DNA from: Acinetobacter celticus
GTDB lineage: Bacteria; Pseudomonadota; Gammaproteobacteria; Pseudomonadales; Moraxellaceae
Length of the DNA stretch: 64,000 bases
Assembly (NCBI RefSeq): GCF_001707755.1
Contig: NZ_MBDL01000001.1
Coordinates: 558,001 to 622,000 of the forward strand
Direction of reading: 5' to 3'
In this document: one piece after another, positions 8,408 through 17,206 of the stretch
How the letters are laid out: each line of letters opens with the position of its first letter
Position numbering within the stretch: position 1 is the stretch's first letter
Translations under genes and position numbers: made by a program
Notes under the pieces: generated by a model
The model's input: the letters and a program-made list of their open reading frames with translations, nothing else
Databases searched by the model: none
Told to the model about the DNA's origin: nothing

Positions 8408-10036
8408 ATGTGGTCAGAACTTCCAACCGAAAAAAAAGAAAAATATAAATTATTAATTACAAACTTTGCTAGTTTAAGCAAAGTATTTTCTCAAAAATCT
8501 TCTGAATCAAACGATAATGAAATTACGCCTATCGTTAACTCAAAATTTCAAGAAACAGCATTTCAGAAAGCTTTTGATGCGATCAGTGAGGATATATCAA
8601 ATACTTCTTATGATGCTTCAGTTAAATTAACGAATAAGAAAAAATATTTAGTAGGTATTAAATCTTTTGGTCACACATCTGGTTACCAAAAAGTTGCTCA
8701 ATTTAAAAGTGATAGCGCATCTGATGATTGGTCAACTTTGTTAACCGATATTAAAAAAAATTTAAAAACTCAAGAAGCAACCGAAGCAAATAAGTTAAAT
8801 GAAAATTTATACAAAAAACTAGCTCTAAAAGTAGCAGGTTTAAGAAATGCTCGAATTGCATCATCTAAAGCACAAACGAAAGGATTTAATGGTTCAGATA
8901 TTGATGTAGAAGTTATTTATCATGTACTAATGCCCTTCAATAAAAACAATAAACCGCAAATTTTAGTAGGTCAGATTCCTTATTTACCTATTGATACTAA
9001 TAATATTTGTATTATCAAAAATAAAAATAATAAATACCCTCAAAATTTTGAATTTACTGATGGTCAACATAACTATCGATATACTTCATCAGATAGCCAA
9101 TTGCTTATGGACTTTAAAAATAGGGAAATTGTAGTAGAAACATGGGATATCAACTATCTTAACAATCCATTCTATTTTTTTGAAAATTTACATCAATTTA
9201 GTACATCAACGAGTCATATAACAACACCAATTAAGGAAGATAATACTCAAATCAAAGATGAAATTACAGATTCTGTGAGTTGGATGATACCCAATGAAGA
9301 TGGTAAATTAGAAACTAGTTCAGGCTTTAATGCTTTTGATGGGTCTACAAAGTTATCTACAGTCGATAGACAGGATAGAATTAATACAATTCAGGTAAAG
9401 TATCAACCATTAATACCAAAGCCACAACTTGACCTCATTATTTCATCTTTAGAAAGAATTTTATTAACGTCTTGGACACAATCAGCAGAAGATATTGATA
9501 AAAGAAAAGGGCTACGTTTAAATTTAATTCAAGACACCAATCTATTAAAAAATCAGCCATTATTAAACGAGATTGAAAAATTAGTTTTTCGTTCTTCTAC
9601 AGAAATGTATATCCCTATTCCTGAATCTAAAAATTTTCATAAAAATAGACCAGATTTTTTTGGAAAAAATATAGGTACATTTGAAACTCAGAGTTCAAAA
9701 TTAGCTTTACCCAAAGATCAACGTAAATTCAAACTAGAATTTATTCCATCGGGTAATGTAATTGAATCATATATAAATCAAGATTCAGGTAAGGCAATTC
9801 AATCCATTAATAATCAGGATATTTTAGGGAGATGGATTTTATGGGAAGTTTTCCAGTTAAAAGAAAGAGAATTACTAACTTCACAAAAACTAGATGATAT
9901 TGGTCTCAATGGCATCCGTCTAATCAAATTCAAAGATGAAATGAGAGGAATTGGTCTTGAATTCATTTGGATAGATGAAGAAAACCCACCTCAAGATGCT
10001 ATCGGATGGGTAGCTAAAAATAAAAAAGACGCTTAA
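8408..10036 (+). CDS. Unrecognised AT-rich gene, probable cognate restriction endonuclease
   Basis: I do not recognise the family. From the ATG at 8408 (GGAA ribosome site at 8396-8399) the protein has 542 aa; an in-frame TTG at 8366 would add 14 residues. It is soluble, rich in K, N, I and S, with no membrane segment. A possible PD-(D/E)XK-like core lies around residues 50-90, where YDASVK is followed by KKYLVGIKSFG, but the usual acidic residue before the lysine is glycine here, so this is weak. It starts 91 bp after a C5 methyltransferase, in the same direction, and ends inside a terminator. Its base composition is more AT-rich than its neighbours. The endonuclease role is inferred from context; another modification-dependent or defence role is possible. 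Confidence 0.6.
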   Translation: MWSELPTEKKEKYKLLITNFASLSKVFSQKSSESNDNEITPIVNSKFQETAFQKAFDAISEDISNTSYDASVKLTNKKKYLVGIKSFGHTSGYQKVAQFKSDSASDDWSTLLTDIKKNLKTQEATEANKLNENLYKKLALKVAGLRNARIASSKAQTKGFNGSDIDVEVIYHVLMPFNKNNKPQILVGQIPYLPIDTNNICIIKNKNNKYPQNFEFTDGQHNYRYTSSDSQLLMDFKNREIVVETWDINYLNNPFYFFENLHQFSTSTSHITTPIKEDNTQIKDEITDSVSWMIPNEDGKLETSSGFNAFDGSTKLSTVDRQDRINTIQVKYQPLIPKPQLDLIISSLERILLTSWTQSAEDIDKRKGLRLNLIQDTNLLKNQPLLNEIEKLVFRSSTEMYIPIPESKNFHKNRPDFFGKNIGTFETQSSKLALPKDQRKFKLEFIPSGNVIESYINQDSGKAIQSINNQDILGRWILWEVFQLKERELLTSQKLDDIGLNGIRLIKFKDEMRGIGLEFIWIDEENPPQDAIGWVAKNKKDA

Positions 10037-10048
10037 GCGTCTTTTTTA
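10022..10048. terminator. Bidirectional terminator after the RM pair and guaA
   Basis: AAAAAAGACGC and GCGTCTTTTTT pair around TTAA. The stop codon of the upstream gene lies in the loop. T-runs on both strands suit the convergent guaA as well. Confidence 0.88.
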
Positions 10049-10071
10049 TTTTTAGTAATTTCCGCAGGAAA

Positions 10072-11640
10072 TTACTCCCATTCAATCGTCGCAGGTGGTT
10101 TACTTGATACGTCATAAACAACACGAGAAACATCAGCAATTTCATTCATGATACGAGTAGAAATCTTGTCTACTAAATCATATGGAAGATGTGCAAAACG
10201 CGCTGTCATAAAGTCAACCGTTTCAACTGCACGTAACGCAATCACCCATGCATAACGACGACCATCACCGACTACACCAACAGATTTCACAGGTTGGAAC
10301 ACAGCAAAGGCTTGCGCAGTTTTGTCATACCAACCACTTGCACGAAGCTCTTGCATGAAAATATCATCAGCTAGACGTAGAATGTCTGCATATTCTTTTT
10401 TCACTTCACCCAAAATACGCACGCCCAAACCTGGACCTGGGAATGGATGACGATAAAGCATTTCGAATGGTAAACCTAAAGTCGTCCCTAAACGACGTAC
10501 TTCATCTTTAAACAAATCACGAATTGGCTCAACCAATTCAAAAGCTAAATCTTCTGGTAAACCACCCACGTTGTGGTGCGATTTAATCACGTGTGCTTTA
10601 CCATTTTTAGTGGCAGCAGATTCGATCACGTCTGGGTAAATTGTGCCTTGAGCAAGGAAGTTTACGCCATCCAGCTTACGTGCTTCTTCAGCAAATACAC
10701 CAATGAATTCACGACCAATAATTTTACGTTTTTTCTCAGGATCAACTTCACCTTTCAGCGCAGTTAAGAAACGCTCTTCAGCATCGGCACGAATCACACG
10801 GATACCCATGTTTTTCGCAAACATGTCCATCACTTGCTCGCCTTCGTTCAAACGAAGTAAGCCGTTGTCTACAAATACGCAAGTGAGCTGATCGCCAATG
10901 GCACGGTGTAAAAGTGCTGCTACAACCGATGAATCGACACCACCTGAAAGACCTAAAAGAACTTTTTGATCACCAATTTGCTTACGAAGTTGTTCAACAC
11001 GTAAATCGATGATGTTTTCAGAGTTCCAAAGGTTACGGCAACCACAAATTCCGTGTACGAAGTTAGACAGAATCTCTGCACCTTTTGCAGTGTGGGTTAC
11101 TTCTGGGTGGAATTGGATACCATAGAAACGACGTGCTTCATCAGAAACCATGGCAAATGGGCAACTTGGTGTGCTTGCAGTCACTTGGAAACCGGCCGGA
11201 ATACGGGTTACTTTGTCACCGTGGCTCATCCACACTTTTAACTGATCTTTTGAATCTTCAAGATCACCAATCAGTTTGTCACGAACCTGAATATTAACTT
11301 CAGCATAGCCAAACTCATGTACAGTACCCGGCTCTACTTTACCGCCAAGTTGTTCTGACATGGTTTGTAAACCATAACAAATACCTAGAACAGGAACACC
11401 TAAGTTAAATACAACTTCTGGCGCACGTGGACTACCTTCTTCATGCACACTTTCAGGGCCACCAGATAAGATGATACCCTTCGGATTAAACGCACGAATG
11501 TCTTCTTCAGACATGTCATAGGCATACATTTCAGAATAAACACCAGCCTCACGTACACGACGTGCAATAAGCTGACTATATTGAGAACCGAAATCCAAAA
11601 TTAGGATACGATCTTCAGTAATTTGGGTATTGGTAGTCAT
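10072..11640 (-). CDS. guaA: GMP synthase (glutamine-hydrolysing)
   Basis: The protein has 522 aa from the ATG at 11640 ([20 protein letters not shown]); an upstream in-frame extension has no support. The N-terminal class I glutamine amidotransferase has the nucleophile in LGICYGLQ and the H-x-E pair in [10 protein letters not shown]. The central ATP pyrophosphatase domain has the P-loop [14 protein letters not shown], and the C-terminal dimerisation domain ends with PPATIEWE. It converts XMP to GMP with glutamine and ATP, the last step of guanine nucleotide synthesis. guaB, the preceding step, is also in the window at 32.6-34.1 kb but is not linked in an operon. Confidence 0.97.
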   Translation of the reverse strand: MTTNTQITEDRILILDFGSQYSQLIARRVREAGVYSEMYAYDMSEEDIRAFNPKGIILSGGPESVHEEGSPRAPEVVFNLGVPVLGICYGLQTMSEQLGGKVEPGTVHEFGYAEVNIQVRDKLIGDLEDSKDQLKVWMSHGDKVTRIPAGFQVTASTPSCPFAMVSDEARRFYGIQFHPEVTHTAKGAEILSNFVHGICGCRNLWNSENIIDLRVEQLRKQIGDQKVLLGLSGGVDSSVVAALLHRAIGDQLTCVFVDNGLLRLNEGEQVMDMFAKNMGIRVIRADAEERFLTALKGEVDPEKKRKIIGREFIGVFAEEARKLDGVNFLAQGTIYPDVIESAATKNGKAHVIKSHHNVGGLPEDLAFELVEPIRDLFKDEVRRLGTTLGLPFEMLYRHPFPGPGLGVRILGEVKKEYADILRLADDIFMQELRASGWYDKTAQAFAVFQPVKSVGVVGDGRRYAWVIALRAVETVDFMTARFAHLPYDLVDKISTRIMNEIADVSRVVYDVSSKPPATIEWE

Positions 11641-11847
11641 GGGTAAACAACTATGCAGGCAACGAATATAAGCGCGACATTCTAACATTTTTCCACGCAA
11701 TACGCACACTATTCGGACAGAGCCTAAAAACGCTTAATTTTAGTGAAATTTCTAGGATCTATGGAATAGACAATCATGCTGTATTCAACGCAGTTTCATT
11801 TTATCCAAATGCAATGAACCACTTGAATATCGATGGATCTCTTGAAC

Positions 11848-12264
11848 TTATTTTTCAATAATATGGTCGATACTGAATTTACCCGCACCATGTAACATTA
11901 AGAAAAATAGCCCACCTGTCATGGCAAAATTTTTCATGAAATTAATGCCATCTTCTGCACCGCCATGAAATAAGAATGCCGTAATCAAACTAAATATGGC
12001 TAAACCAAAAGCTGCAAAGCGTGCCTGAAAACCAAATAGCAATGCCAAACCACCACCGAACTCAACCAGAATCGTTAAAGGCAACATAGCACCAGGTACA
12101 CCCATGGATTCCATATAACCGACCGTTGCATTGTAAGCCATGATTTTCCCCCAACCTGCGACAAGAAAAATATACGCCATAAGAATACGAGCAATCAGTG
12201 CAATCGTCGCATTGGTAGCAGGTTGATGAACAAGATTTTTAACAACAACATTGGGATTAAACAT
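11848..12264 (-). CDS. DoxX family membrane protein
   Basis: The protein has 138 aa with four predicted membrane helices: ARILMAYIFLVAGWGKI, MLPLTILVEFGGGLALLFGF, FAAFGLAIFSLITAFLF and MTGGLFFLMLHGAGKF. The GWGKI segment in the first helix and the HGAGKFSID C-terminus are typical of the DoxX/YphA family. Roles in redox stress have been proposed for some members, but the biochemical activity of this one is unknown. It stands alone, between guaA and the divergent dedA. Confidence 0.88.
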   Translation of the reverse strand: MFNPNVVVKNLVHQPATNATIALIARILMAYIFLVAGWGKIMAYNATVGYMESMGVPGAMLPLTILVEFGGGLALLFGFQARFAAFGLAIFSLITAFLFHGGAEDGINFMKNFAMTGGLFFLMLHGAGKFSIDHIIEK

Positions 12265-12457
12265 ACTGGCACCTTTTGAATTTTATTTTGAAGATGTGTA
12301 AATGATACGTCGTTGCTTTTATACAATAAATATGAGTTTTTAATACTCAGCGTTCCATATTTAAAACAATATATAATGCAATTAATTTCCCTTTTAATAC
12401 TGACTTTACAAGACTGTACTGATAGCATTCCACTACATTTTTGTTTGTTTTTTACTC

Positions 12458-13102
12458 ATGGAACTTATTGATTTTATATTACATGTAGATGACCATCTGC
12501 TGGAATTCATTACCAATTATGGTGTTTGGATATACGCGATTCTGTTCCTGATTATTTTTGTAGAAACGGGCTTAGTGGTTATGCCGTTTTTACCTGGGGA
12601 TAGCTTGCTATTTGCTGCTGGTGCATTGGCGGCCTCTACAGGGGCTATGAACCCTTGGATCTTATTCATTTTGCTATTTATTGCGGCCGTGTTGGGCGAT
12701 ACCTTAAATTATCATATTGGTAAATATATTGGCCCACGAGTATTTGAAATTGAATCACGCTTTATCAATAAGCAACATTTAATTGCAACGCAAAAGTTTT
12801 TTGCCAAGCATGGCGGTAAAACTATTATTTTTGCCCGCTTTATTCCCTTTGCACGAACCTTCGCCCCTTTTGTGGCAGGTGCAGGCAGTATGAATTATAA
12901 ATTTTTCCTCAGCTACAATGTCATTGGTGCATTGTGCTGGACAGGTTCATTCATTTTTCTGGGTTATATTTTTGGCAACCTGCCGATTGTGAAAGACAAT
13001 TTCACGCATTTAATTTTCGGTATCATTATTATTAGTATTTTACCAGGCATTATTGGTTTTATCCGCCAAAAACTGAAGAAGTCACCTTCAACCACAGACT
13101 AA
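12458..13102 (+). CDS. DedA family membrane protein
   Basis: The protein has 214 aa. It carries the DedA/SNARE-associated signatures: FVETGLVVMPFLPGDSLLFA in the first reentrant region, LGDTLNYHIGKYIG, and the FARFIPFARTFAPFVAGAG stretch with conserved arginines. Four to five hydrophobic segments are visible. DedA proteins are needed for membrane homeostasis, and some flip undecaprenyl phosphate or phosphatidylethanolamine. The subfamily of this protein is not resolved here. It is convergent with the LysE gene, separated by 5 bp. Confidence 0.92.
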   Translation: MELIDFILHVDDHLLEFITNYGVWIYAILFLIIFVETGLVVMPFLPGDSLLFAAGALAASTGAMNPWILFILLFIAAVLGDTLNYHIGKYIGPRVFEIESRFINKQHLIATQKFFAKHGGKTIIFARFIPFARTFAPFVAGAGSMNYKFFLSYNVIGALCWTGSFIFLGYIFGNLPIVKDNFTHLIFGIIIISILPGIIGFIRQKLKKSPSTTD

Positions 13103-13107
13103 ACCAC

Positions 13108-13701
13108 TTATGAGAAAAAACGGATAATCACCGGAAACATACACAGCACCAACATTGTAGCCGATCCTTTATACAAGAGATCGGTTTTTATTTGCTTCAC
13201 TCTACCCGACAAAATTGCCCGTCCAAAAGACATCCAAAACAATGCTGTCGGCAATAAAATTAAGCTAAAAATAGCAAAAACCAAAACAAAATTGGTGGTG
13301 TTTTCCCATGTTTCTAACGGAATAATACCCGCAGCAAATAACAGAGCTTTAGGATTTTTTAAGGTTGAAAAAAACAGTTGTCGCGGGCGAATAGCGGTAT
13401 TTTTCTGATTATGCTTTTGTAAATCGTTTGAATTCCATAAATGGAAAGCCAGCCAAAACACATACACCATACTTAAAAAATGCAGGATATGAATCAAATT
13501 TGGCCAAATCGGCGCGCTCAGATGAATCAACAATGCCCACATATTAATGGCGTAGAAGTAACCAAAAAATTCTGCAGGAATAAATAAACTGGTTTTTGCG
13601 ATGCCCTGTTGATGTGCGGAGCTTGCAAGTAATGCATTGGTCAATCCTGGTGCCATAAGGACAGCAATCATTGCCAATACAAAAAGCCAACTCTCAATCA
13701 T
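13108..13701 (-). CDS. LysE/RhtB family amino-acid exporter-like protein
   Basis: The protein has 197 aa from the ATG at 13701, which has AGG upstream; an in-frame GTG at 13731 would add ten residues with a poorly placed ribosome site. Five to six hydrophobic segments span the length. MIAVLMAPGLTNALL corresponds to the family's conserved GPxxxxL region with P and G retained, and LKNPKALLFAAGIIPL matches the NPK motif of LysE/RhtB exporters. The family exports amino acids or related metabolites; the substrate is unknown. Confidence 0.82.
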   Translation of the reverse strand: MIESWLFVLAMIAVLMAPGLTNALLASSAHQQGIAKTSLFIPAEFFGYFYAINMWALLIHLSAPIWPNLIHILHFLSMVYVFWLAFHLWNSNDLQKHNQKNTAIRPRQLFFSTLKNPKALLFAAGIIPLETWENTTNFVLVFAIFSLILLPTALFWMSFGRAILSGRVKQIKTDLLYKGSATMLVLCMFPVIIRFFS

Positions 13702-14033
13702 AAGCACCTGAATTTCCCCAAAAGTGGGCACACCTTAGCCGAAATGAATTTATAAATACAAGTCTATCGCCAACTAAAAAATTAATTTAATTCACTCAAT
13801 AATTGCAAATTTAGACTCAATTGAAAGCATGAAATAGAGAAATACCTGCGTGCTGGGTTTATTCTTTATTTTTAATTTTCAGTTATTTAATAACTTATGA
13901 ATAATCTATCGCAAAGATGGTAAAACCGACTTTAAATATAAAATTATATCGACAAGTTTTATTACACTTTTCTTTTTGTTCAGCTCACAATGCACAGTGA
14001 ACTGAACAAAATACATCCACCACTAGACCCCAA
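13702..14033. other. Intergenic region without a gene
   Basis: This is an AT-rich gap. Near its right end, GTTCAG (13979-13984) and CTGAAC form an imperfect stem with inner TCAC/GTGA pairing, reaching to about 14010. No T-run follows on either strand, so it is not called a terminator. I see no coding region. Confidence 0.4.
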
Positions 14034-14426
14034 TTAAGGTTGTGGTACACTGCGTGGAATCATGGGGCAGCCCTTAAATTTTGCGGCTTGCATAACCGCT
14101 TCTTGTTCGCCCATTAAGCGTGAAATTTCGGTCTTTTTGGTATTTGAAGACTGCCCCATATTGACTGAAACGCTTGGGCCAATGCCCCAACCGCCACCGC
14201 TCCCCCAGCCACCACCTAAACCAACGCCTACGCCCATTCCTGTACGTTTTGCAGGTTGCACACCATTGTTTAAATACTGCTGAATTCGATTATATTCACT
14301 TTGTAATTGCGTACAGTTCAGAGATTGATACTGCGTTGGCGATACATAAGTCGGTTTGACTGTCGTGGCGCATGCACCTAACAATACTGAACAGGTTGCC
14401 AATAAGCTTAATTTAATTGCGTTCAT
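14034..14426 (-). CDS. Glycine-rich lipoprotein, function unknown
   Basis: The protein has 130 aa from the ATG at 14426, preceded by GAGAA. A lipoprotein signal peptide is clear: a short basic start, a hydrophobic stretch, then the lipobox LLGAC. The middle (about residues 60-85) is a glycine-rich low-complexity stretch (GVGVGLGGGWGSGGGWGIG). The C-terminal part contains a conserved-looking CPMIPRSVP. The mature protein should be anchored in the outer or inner membrane. It begins 13 bp after the parA-like gene, so the two are probably co-transcribed. I do not recognise a family. Confidence 0.75.
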   Translation of the reverse strand: MNAIKLSLLATCSVLLGACATTVKPTYVSPTQYQSLNCTQLQSEYNRIQQYLNNGVQPAKRTGMGVGVGLGGGWGSGGGWGIGPSVSVNMGQSSNTKKTEISRLMGEQEAVMQAAKFKGCPMIPRSVPQP

Positions 14427-14439
14427 AGAGTTCTCGATC

Positions 14440-15276
14440 TTATTTTTGCTCAATTTCATTGAACAATGATTGATAGGCCTGCGTCAATTTATGATCTGCT
14501 GCTAAATGAATCAATGGTCGATTTTTATGATGAGATTCTTTCATCAAGATGGATGGCGGTAACATGCTGTTTAATACTGGCAAGCCCTCATCTTTCAACT
14601 GTTGGACGACTTCACGTGGCAGTTTGGCCTGTGCCTGGTATTGATTAACCACAATGCCTTCAATTTCCAAACGATCATTATGATCGTCCTGCGTTTCAAT
14701 CACATTTTCAATTAAAGTTTGTAATGCACGCTTAGAAAATACATCACAATCAAAAGGAATGAGTACGCGATCAGCAGTAATCAGTGCCGACAAGGTAAAA
14801 AAGTTAAACGCAGGCGGTGTATCAATAAAAATACGGTCATATTTGCCATTCAACTGTTGCAAAGCATCGCGTAGTTTATAAATTTTGTGTTTAGATTCCA
14901 GCGCATAGGCCAAAGCTCCTAAATTAGGACTTGCAGGAATCACATCCAAGTTTTCAAAAGGTGATTGATGGATATAACTTTCCAACCCCTTAGAACGGTT
15001 TTTTAGAATAGAACCAATGGCATTGCCCAATAGACCTTTGCCCGGTTGTGTTCCAAGAACTTCTTCAAAATAATTTTCAATATTGGGTTCTAATGCAGGC
15101 TTATCGGCCGAATAAGTGGCATCTTCTCCAAGTAAATACTGGCTAGAATTGGCCTGAGGGTCTAAGTCGATGACCAGTGTTTTCAAGCCTTGATGTGCGC
15201 TAATGGCCGCCAAATTTACTGTAATACTTGATTTCCCGACACCACCTTTTTGATTAAACACCACCCGTGTACGCAT
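14440..15276 (-). CDS. ParA family ATPase
   Basis: The protein has 278 aa from the ATG at 15276. It has the deviant Walker A motif QKGGVGKSS near the N-terminus, a Walker A' DLDPQANSS, and Walker B FIDTPPAFN. These define the MinD/ParA ATPases that dimerise with ATP and move cargo or chromosomes. No parB gene or parS-like site follows; the partner is instead a small lipoprotein gene. It is therefore an orphan ParA and not the chromosome segregation operon. The cargo is unknown. Confidence 0.9.
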   Translation of the reverse strand: MRTRVVFNQKGGVGKSSITVNLAAISAHQGLKTLVIDLDPQANSSQYLLGEDATYSADKPALEPNIENYFEEVLGTQPGKGLLGNAIGSILKNRSKGLESYIHQSPFENLDVIPASPNLGALAYALESKHKIYKLRDALQQLNGKYDRIFIDTPPAFNFFTLSALITADRVLIPFDCDVFSKRALQTLIENVIETQDDHNDRLEIEGIVVNQYQAQAKLPREVVQQLKDEGLPVLNSMLPPSILMKESHHKNRPLIHLAADHKLTQAYQSLFNEIEQK

Positions 15277-15360
15277 TAAAAACCCCAATATTTGATGATT
15301 ATTTCAATGGCGCTCAGTCTACCCGAGAACCATTTCGCTACAATTAATTATGTCTAACAA

Positions 15361-15753
15361 TTAGCCAAAGTTTGGTTTTATCATCACAAGAGCAAGAATC
15401 GCAATAAAAACCACGACTGCAATGAGTAAACCTGCACGGCGTTGTACCAATAAAAACGTGTCGCCTTTTTTATAAGCTTTACTTAAAGATGACAATAAAA
15501 CCAAGAATAAGATAATTTTGGCATAGAACCATGGCTGTACATCAAAATTCTTCATCACCAATAAGGCGATTCCTGTGCCGGCAATTAAAGTCATGGACGC
15601 ATGCTGTAATGCCACAAACATGGTACGACCAGCAGGATTGGGTTGATTGCCCTGCACGCCTTTAAACAGCGTAAAAGCCCGAAGGAAAATAGCCAAACAC
15701 GCCAAGGCAACGCCAGACATATGAATGATTTTAATCAGTAATTGTGTTTCCAT
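15361..15753 (-). CDS. SirB2-like membrane protein
   Basis: The protein has 130 aa with four membrane segments evenly spaced along the chain and the N-terminal IKIIHMSGVALA with an intramembrane histidine, as in the SirB family. A short basic loop (KAYKKGD) separates helices three and four. The molecular function of SirB2 proteins is not established. It sits 16 bp after the bolA-like gene and is probably in the same transcript. Confidence 0.78.
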   Translation of the reverse strand: METQLLIKIIHMSGVALACLAIFLRAFTLFKGVQGNQPNPAGRTMFVALQHASMTLIAGTGIALLVMKNFDVQPWFYAKIILFLVLLSSLSKAYKKGDTFLLVQRRAGLLIAVVVFIAILALVMIKPNFG

Positions 15754-15769
15754 AATTCTTTAATCACCT

Positions 15770-16078
15770 TTACGCTTTTGGAGCATGTGCGCATTCTGGA
15801 CTAGACGTATCTTGTTCTTTCCACTCTTCAGGTAAAAAGGCATGAATAGCCAAAGCGTGAATATTCCCTGGACTTAATAAATCACCAGCTGCAGCATATA
15901 TCTTTTGGTGACGTTGAACCAAACGCAATCCAGTGAAAGCTTCACTTACAATCACTGCTTTAAAGTGTGATTCTTTATCTGGGAAATACCCCCCATGCCC
16001 TGCAGATTCATTAACGACTTCTAAATGACTAGGTGATAACTGTTGTAACCGCTCTATGAGTTGCTGTTCTAAGCTCAT
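15770..16078 (-). CDS. BolA family protein
   Basis: The protein has 102 aa from the ATG at 16078 (MSLEQQLIERLQQL). It has the BolA fold: the variable loop with HGGYFPDKESHFKAVIVSEAF, then the helix-turn LRLVQRHQKIYAAAGDLL and the conserved IHALAIHAFLPEEW with the invariant histidine. BolA proteins bind [2Fe-2S] clusters together with monothiol glutaredoxins and some bind DNA. The length and the loop histidine fit the BolA1/BolA-like class rather than the shorter IbaG. The gene lies upstream of the SirB2-like gene. Confidence 0.88.
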   Translation of the reverse strand: MSLEQQLIERLQQLSPSHLEVVNESAGHGGYFPDKESHFKAVIVSEAFTGLRLVQRHQKIYAAAGDLLSPGNIHALAIHAFLPEEWKEQDTSSPECAHAPKA

Positions 16079-16275
16079 GACTGCGCTCCAAAAAATCAAA
16101 ATAAACTGTTTTAAGTATAGCGGTAATAATGATCAGTGTTCAGCTTCTGTGTGGAAGAAATCCATTTCCTATACGATCAACAGTCAAATTTTATAAAAAA
16201 TTGATCAAATAATTATCAATCACCTTTAAATTGTTTTTATTTTATGCAATTAAACTCAGCTTTTTCATAAAGTGA

Positions 16276-16309
16276 TTGACCTTGAAAATTCTTAATGTAT
16301 TATACATCG
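16276..16309 (+). promoter_or_regulatory. Sigma-70 promoter of the tRNA-Gly array
   Basis: TTGACC at 16276-16281 and TATTAT at 16298-16303 are separated by 16 bp. This places the transcription start a few bases before the first tRNA at 16314. Confidence 0.7.
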
Positions 16310-16313
16310 CTAT

Positions 16314-16389
16314 GCGGGAATAGCTCAGTTGGTAGAGCATAACCTTGCCAAGGTTGGGGTCGAGAGTTCGAGTCTCTTTTCCCGCTCCA
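16314..16389 (+). tRNA. tRNA-Gly (GCC), copy 1
   Basis: This is a 76-nt cloverleaf. The acceptor stem is GCGGGAA/TTCCCGC, the D-arm contains AGCTCAGTTGGTAGAGC, the anticodon loop has GCC within CTTGCCAAG, and the T-arm has GTTCGAGTC. CCA is encoded at the 3' end. It is the first of three near-identical copies on one transcript. Confidence 0.97.
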
Positions 16390-16432
16390 AATTTTTTCAT
16401 TCAGTTTTTTATTTAAAAAATTGGGTAACCCT

Positions 16433-16508
16433 GCGGAAATAGCTCAGTTGGTAGAGCATAACCTTGCCAAGGTTGGGGTCGAGAGTTCGAGTCTCTTTTT
16501 CCGCTCCA
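16433..16508 (+). tRNA. tRNA-Gly (GCC), copy 2
   Basis: It is identical to copy 1 in the body, but the fifth acceptor pair is A-T instead of G-C (GCGGAAA/TTTCCGC). The anticodon is GCC and CCA is encoded. It lies 119 bp after copy 1, with a nearly identical spacer. Confidence 0.97.
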
Positions 16509-16552
16509 AATTTTTTCATTCAGTTTTTTTATTTAAAAAATTGGGTAACCCT

Positions 16553-16628
16553 GCGGAAATAGCTCAGTTGGTAGAGCATAACCTTGCCAAGGTTGGGGTC
16601 GAGAGTTCGAGTCTCTTTTTCCGCTCCA
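16553..16628 (+). tRNA. tRNA-Gly (GCC), copy 3
   Basis: The sequence is identical to copy 2 and the spacing is 120 bp. The spacer differs from the first one only by one additional T in a T-run. Intrinsic terminator follows immediately. Confidence 0.97.
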
Positions 16629-16633
16629 AATTC

Positions 16634-16668
16634 AAAAAGCCCTCATCGAAAGATGGGGGCTTTTTTTA
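16634..16668 (+). terminator. Terminator of the tRNA-Gly transcript
   Basis: AAAAGCCCTCATC and GATGGGGGCTTTT pair around GAAA, with one T-G wobble, followed by a T-run. Confidence 0.9.
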
Positions 16669-16843
16669 TTTTTTAACTCAAATATATTGATGTTTATCTA
16701 AGCTGCCTATATGGCAGTGCACCCTTTTATACGTATAGTATTTTTTAATACTCTTAGAATACGTGCTTATATTTTTTATCTGGCCATTACGCATAAAAAC
16801 TGGCTTTGAGCCTTTTGTTCATCAATCCCCATTCGCCAAATTT

Positions 16844-17083
16844 TCAATATTTATCATCCACAGGATCATGCAAAGTTTGGGTACACAGAGTGCTAAAAAT
16901 GGTCAATATTTCGTTTGGCCGTGGTTGCTCATGCCTCCATAACCTGAAAGATTTTGCGATATAGAATAATGTATTCGTGGATGCATTTTGACTGTGGCAA
17001 TAGTCACTTCTCCATACTGTTTGAGTTATGAAAACCATTGCATCGTCGTAATGAATAGCAGATCGATAGTTAATGCAGTCCAT
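16844..17083 (-). CDS. Small hypothetical protein in the tRNA-acs gap
   Basis: This is a possible 79-aa product, the only open frame of note in a 540-bp gap between the tRNA array and acs. It has no signal peptide or membrane segment; it contains two cysteines and a tryptophan/histidine-rich middle (RLWRHEQPRPNE). There is no convincing ribosome site ahead of the ATG. I do not recognise it; it may be a real small gene, a gene remnant, or chance. Confidence 0.3.
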   Translation of the reverse strand: MDCINYRSAIHYDDAMVFITQTVWRSDYCHSQNASTNTLFYIAKSFRLWRHEQPRPNEILTIFSTLCTQTLHDPVDDKY

Positions 17084-17159
17084 ACATTCATCATTTGATC
17101 TAACACTTTTATGATTTTTTAGCTTAATGCAGTCTCTGACCGTGAGTGCTTATTCCCCA

Positions 17160-17195
17160 AACAAAAATACTGCCTAAACATCAGACAGTATTTAT
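17160..17195 (-). terminator. Possible terminator of acs
   Basis: On the minus strand, AAATACTG and CAGTATTT pair around a 13-nt loop and are followed by TTGTTT. An overlapping inverted repeat (TAAACATC/GATGTTTA, 17174-17209) competes with it, so the structure is uncertain. Confidence 0.5.
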
Positions 17196-17206
17196 CCCTT
17201 AGATGT

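Larger units (their letters stand above)
16314..16628 (+). repeat. Tandem direct repeat, about 120 bp, carrying tRNA-Gly
   Basis: Each unit comprises the tRNA plus a 43-44 bp spacer that ends in TTGGGTAACCCT. Three tRNA copies and two spacers are present. The near identity of the spacers indicates recent unit duplication. Confidence 0.9.

Noticed and set aside
13979..14010. GTTCAG/CTGAAC stem downstream of the glycine-rich lipoprotein gene as a terminator.
   Set aside because: No T-run after the 3' arm on either strand.
14440..15276. Chromosome partition parA.
   Set aside because: No parB or parS-like site is adjacent, so it is called an orphan ParA family ATPase.
16421..16690. Open frame across two tRNA-Gly copies (repeated peptide GNPAEIAQLVEHNLAK).
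   Set aside because: It is a translation of tRNA sequence and spacer; the apparent protein repeat reflects the tandem tRNA units.
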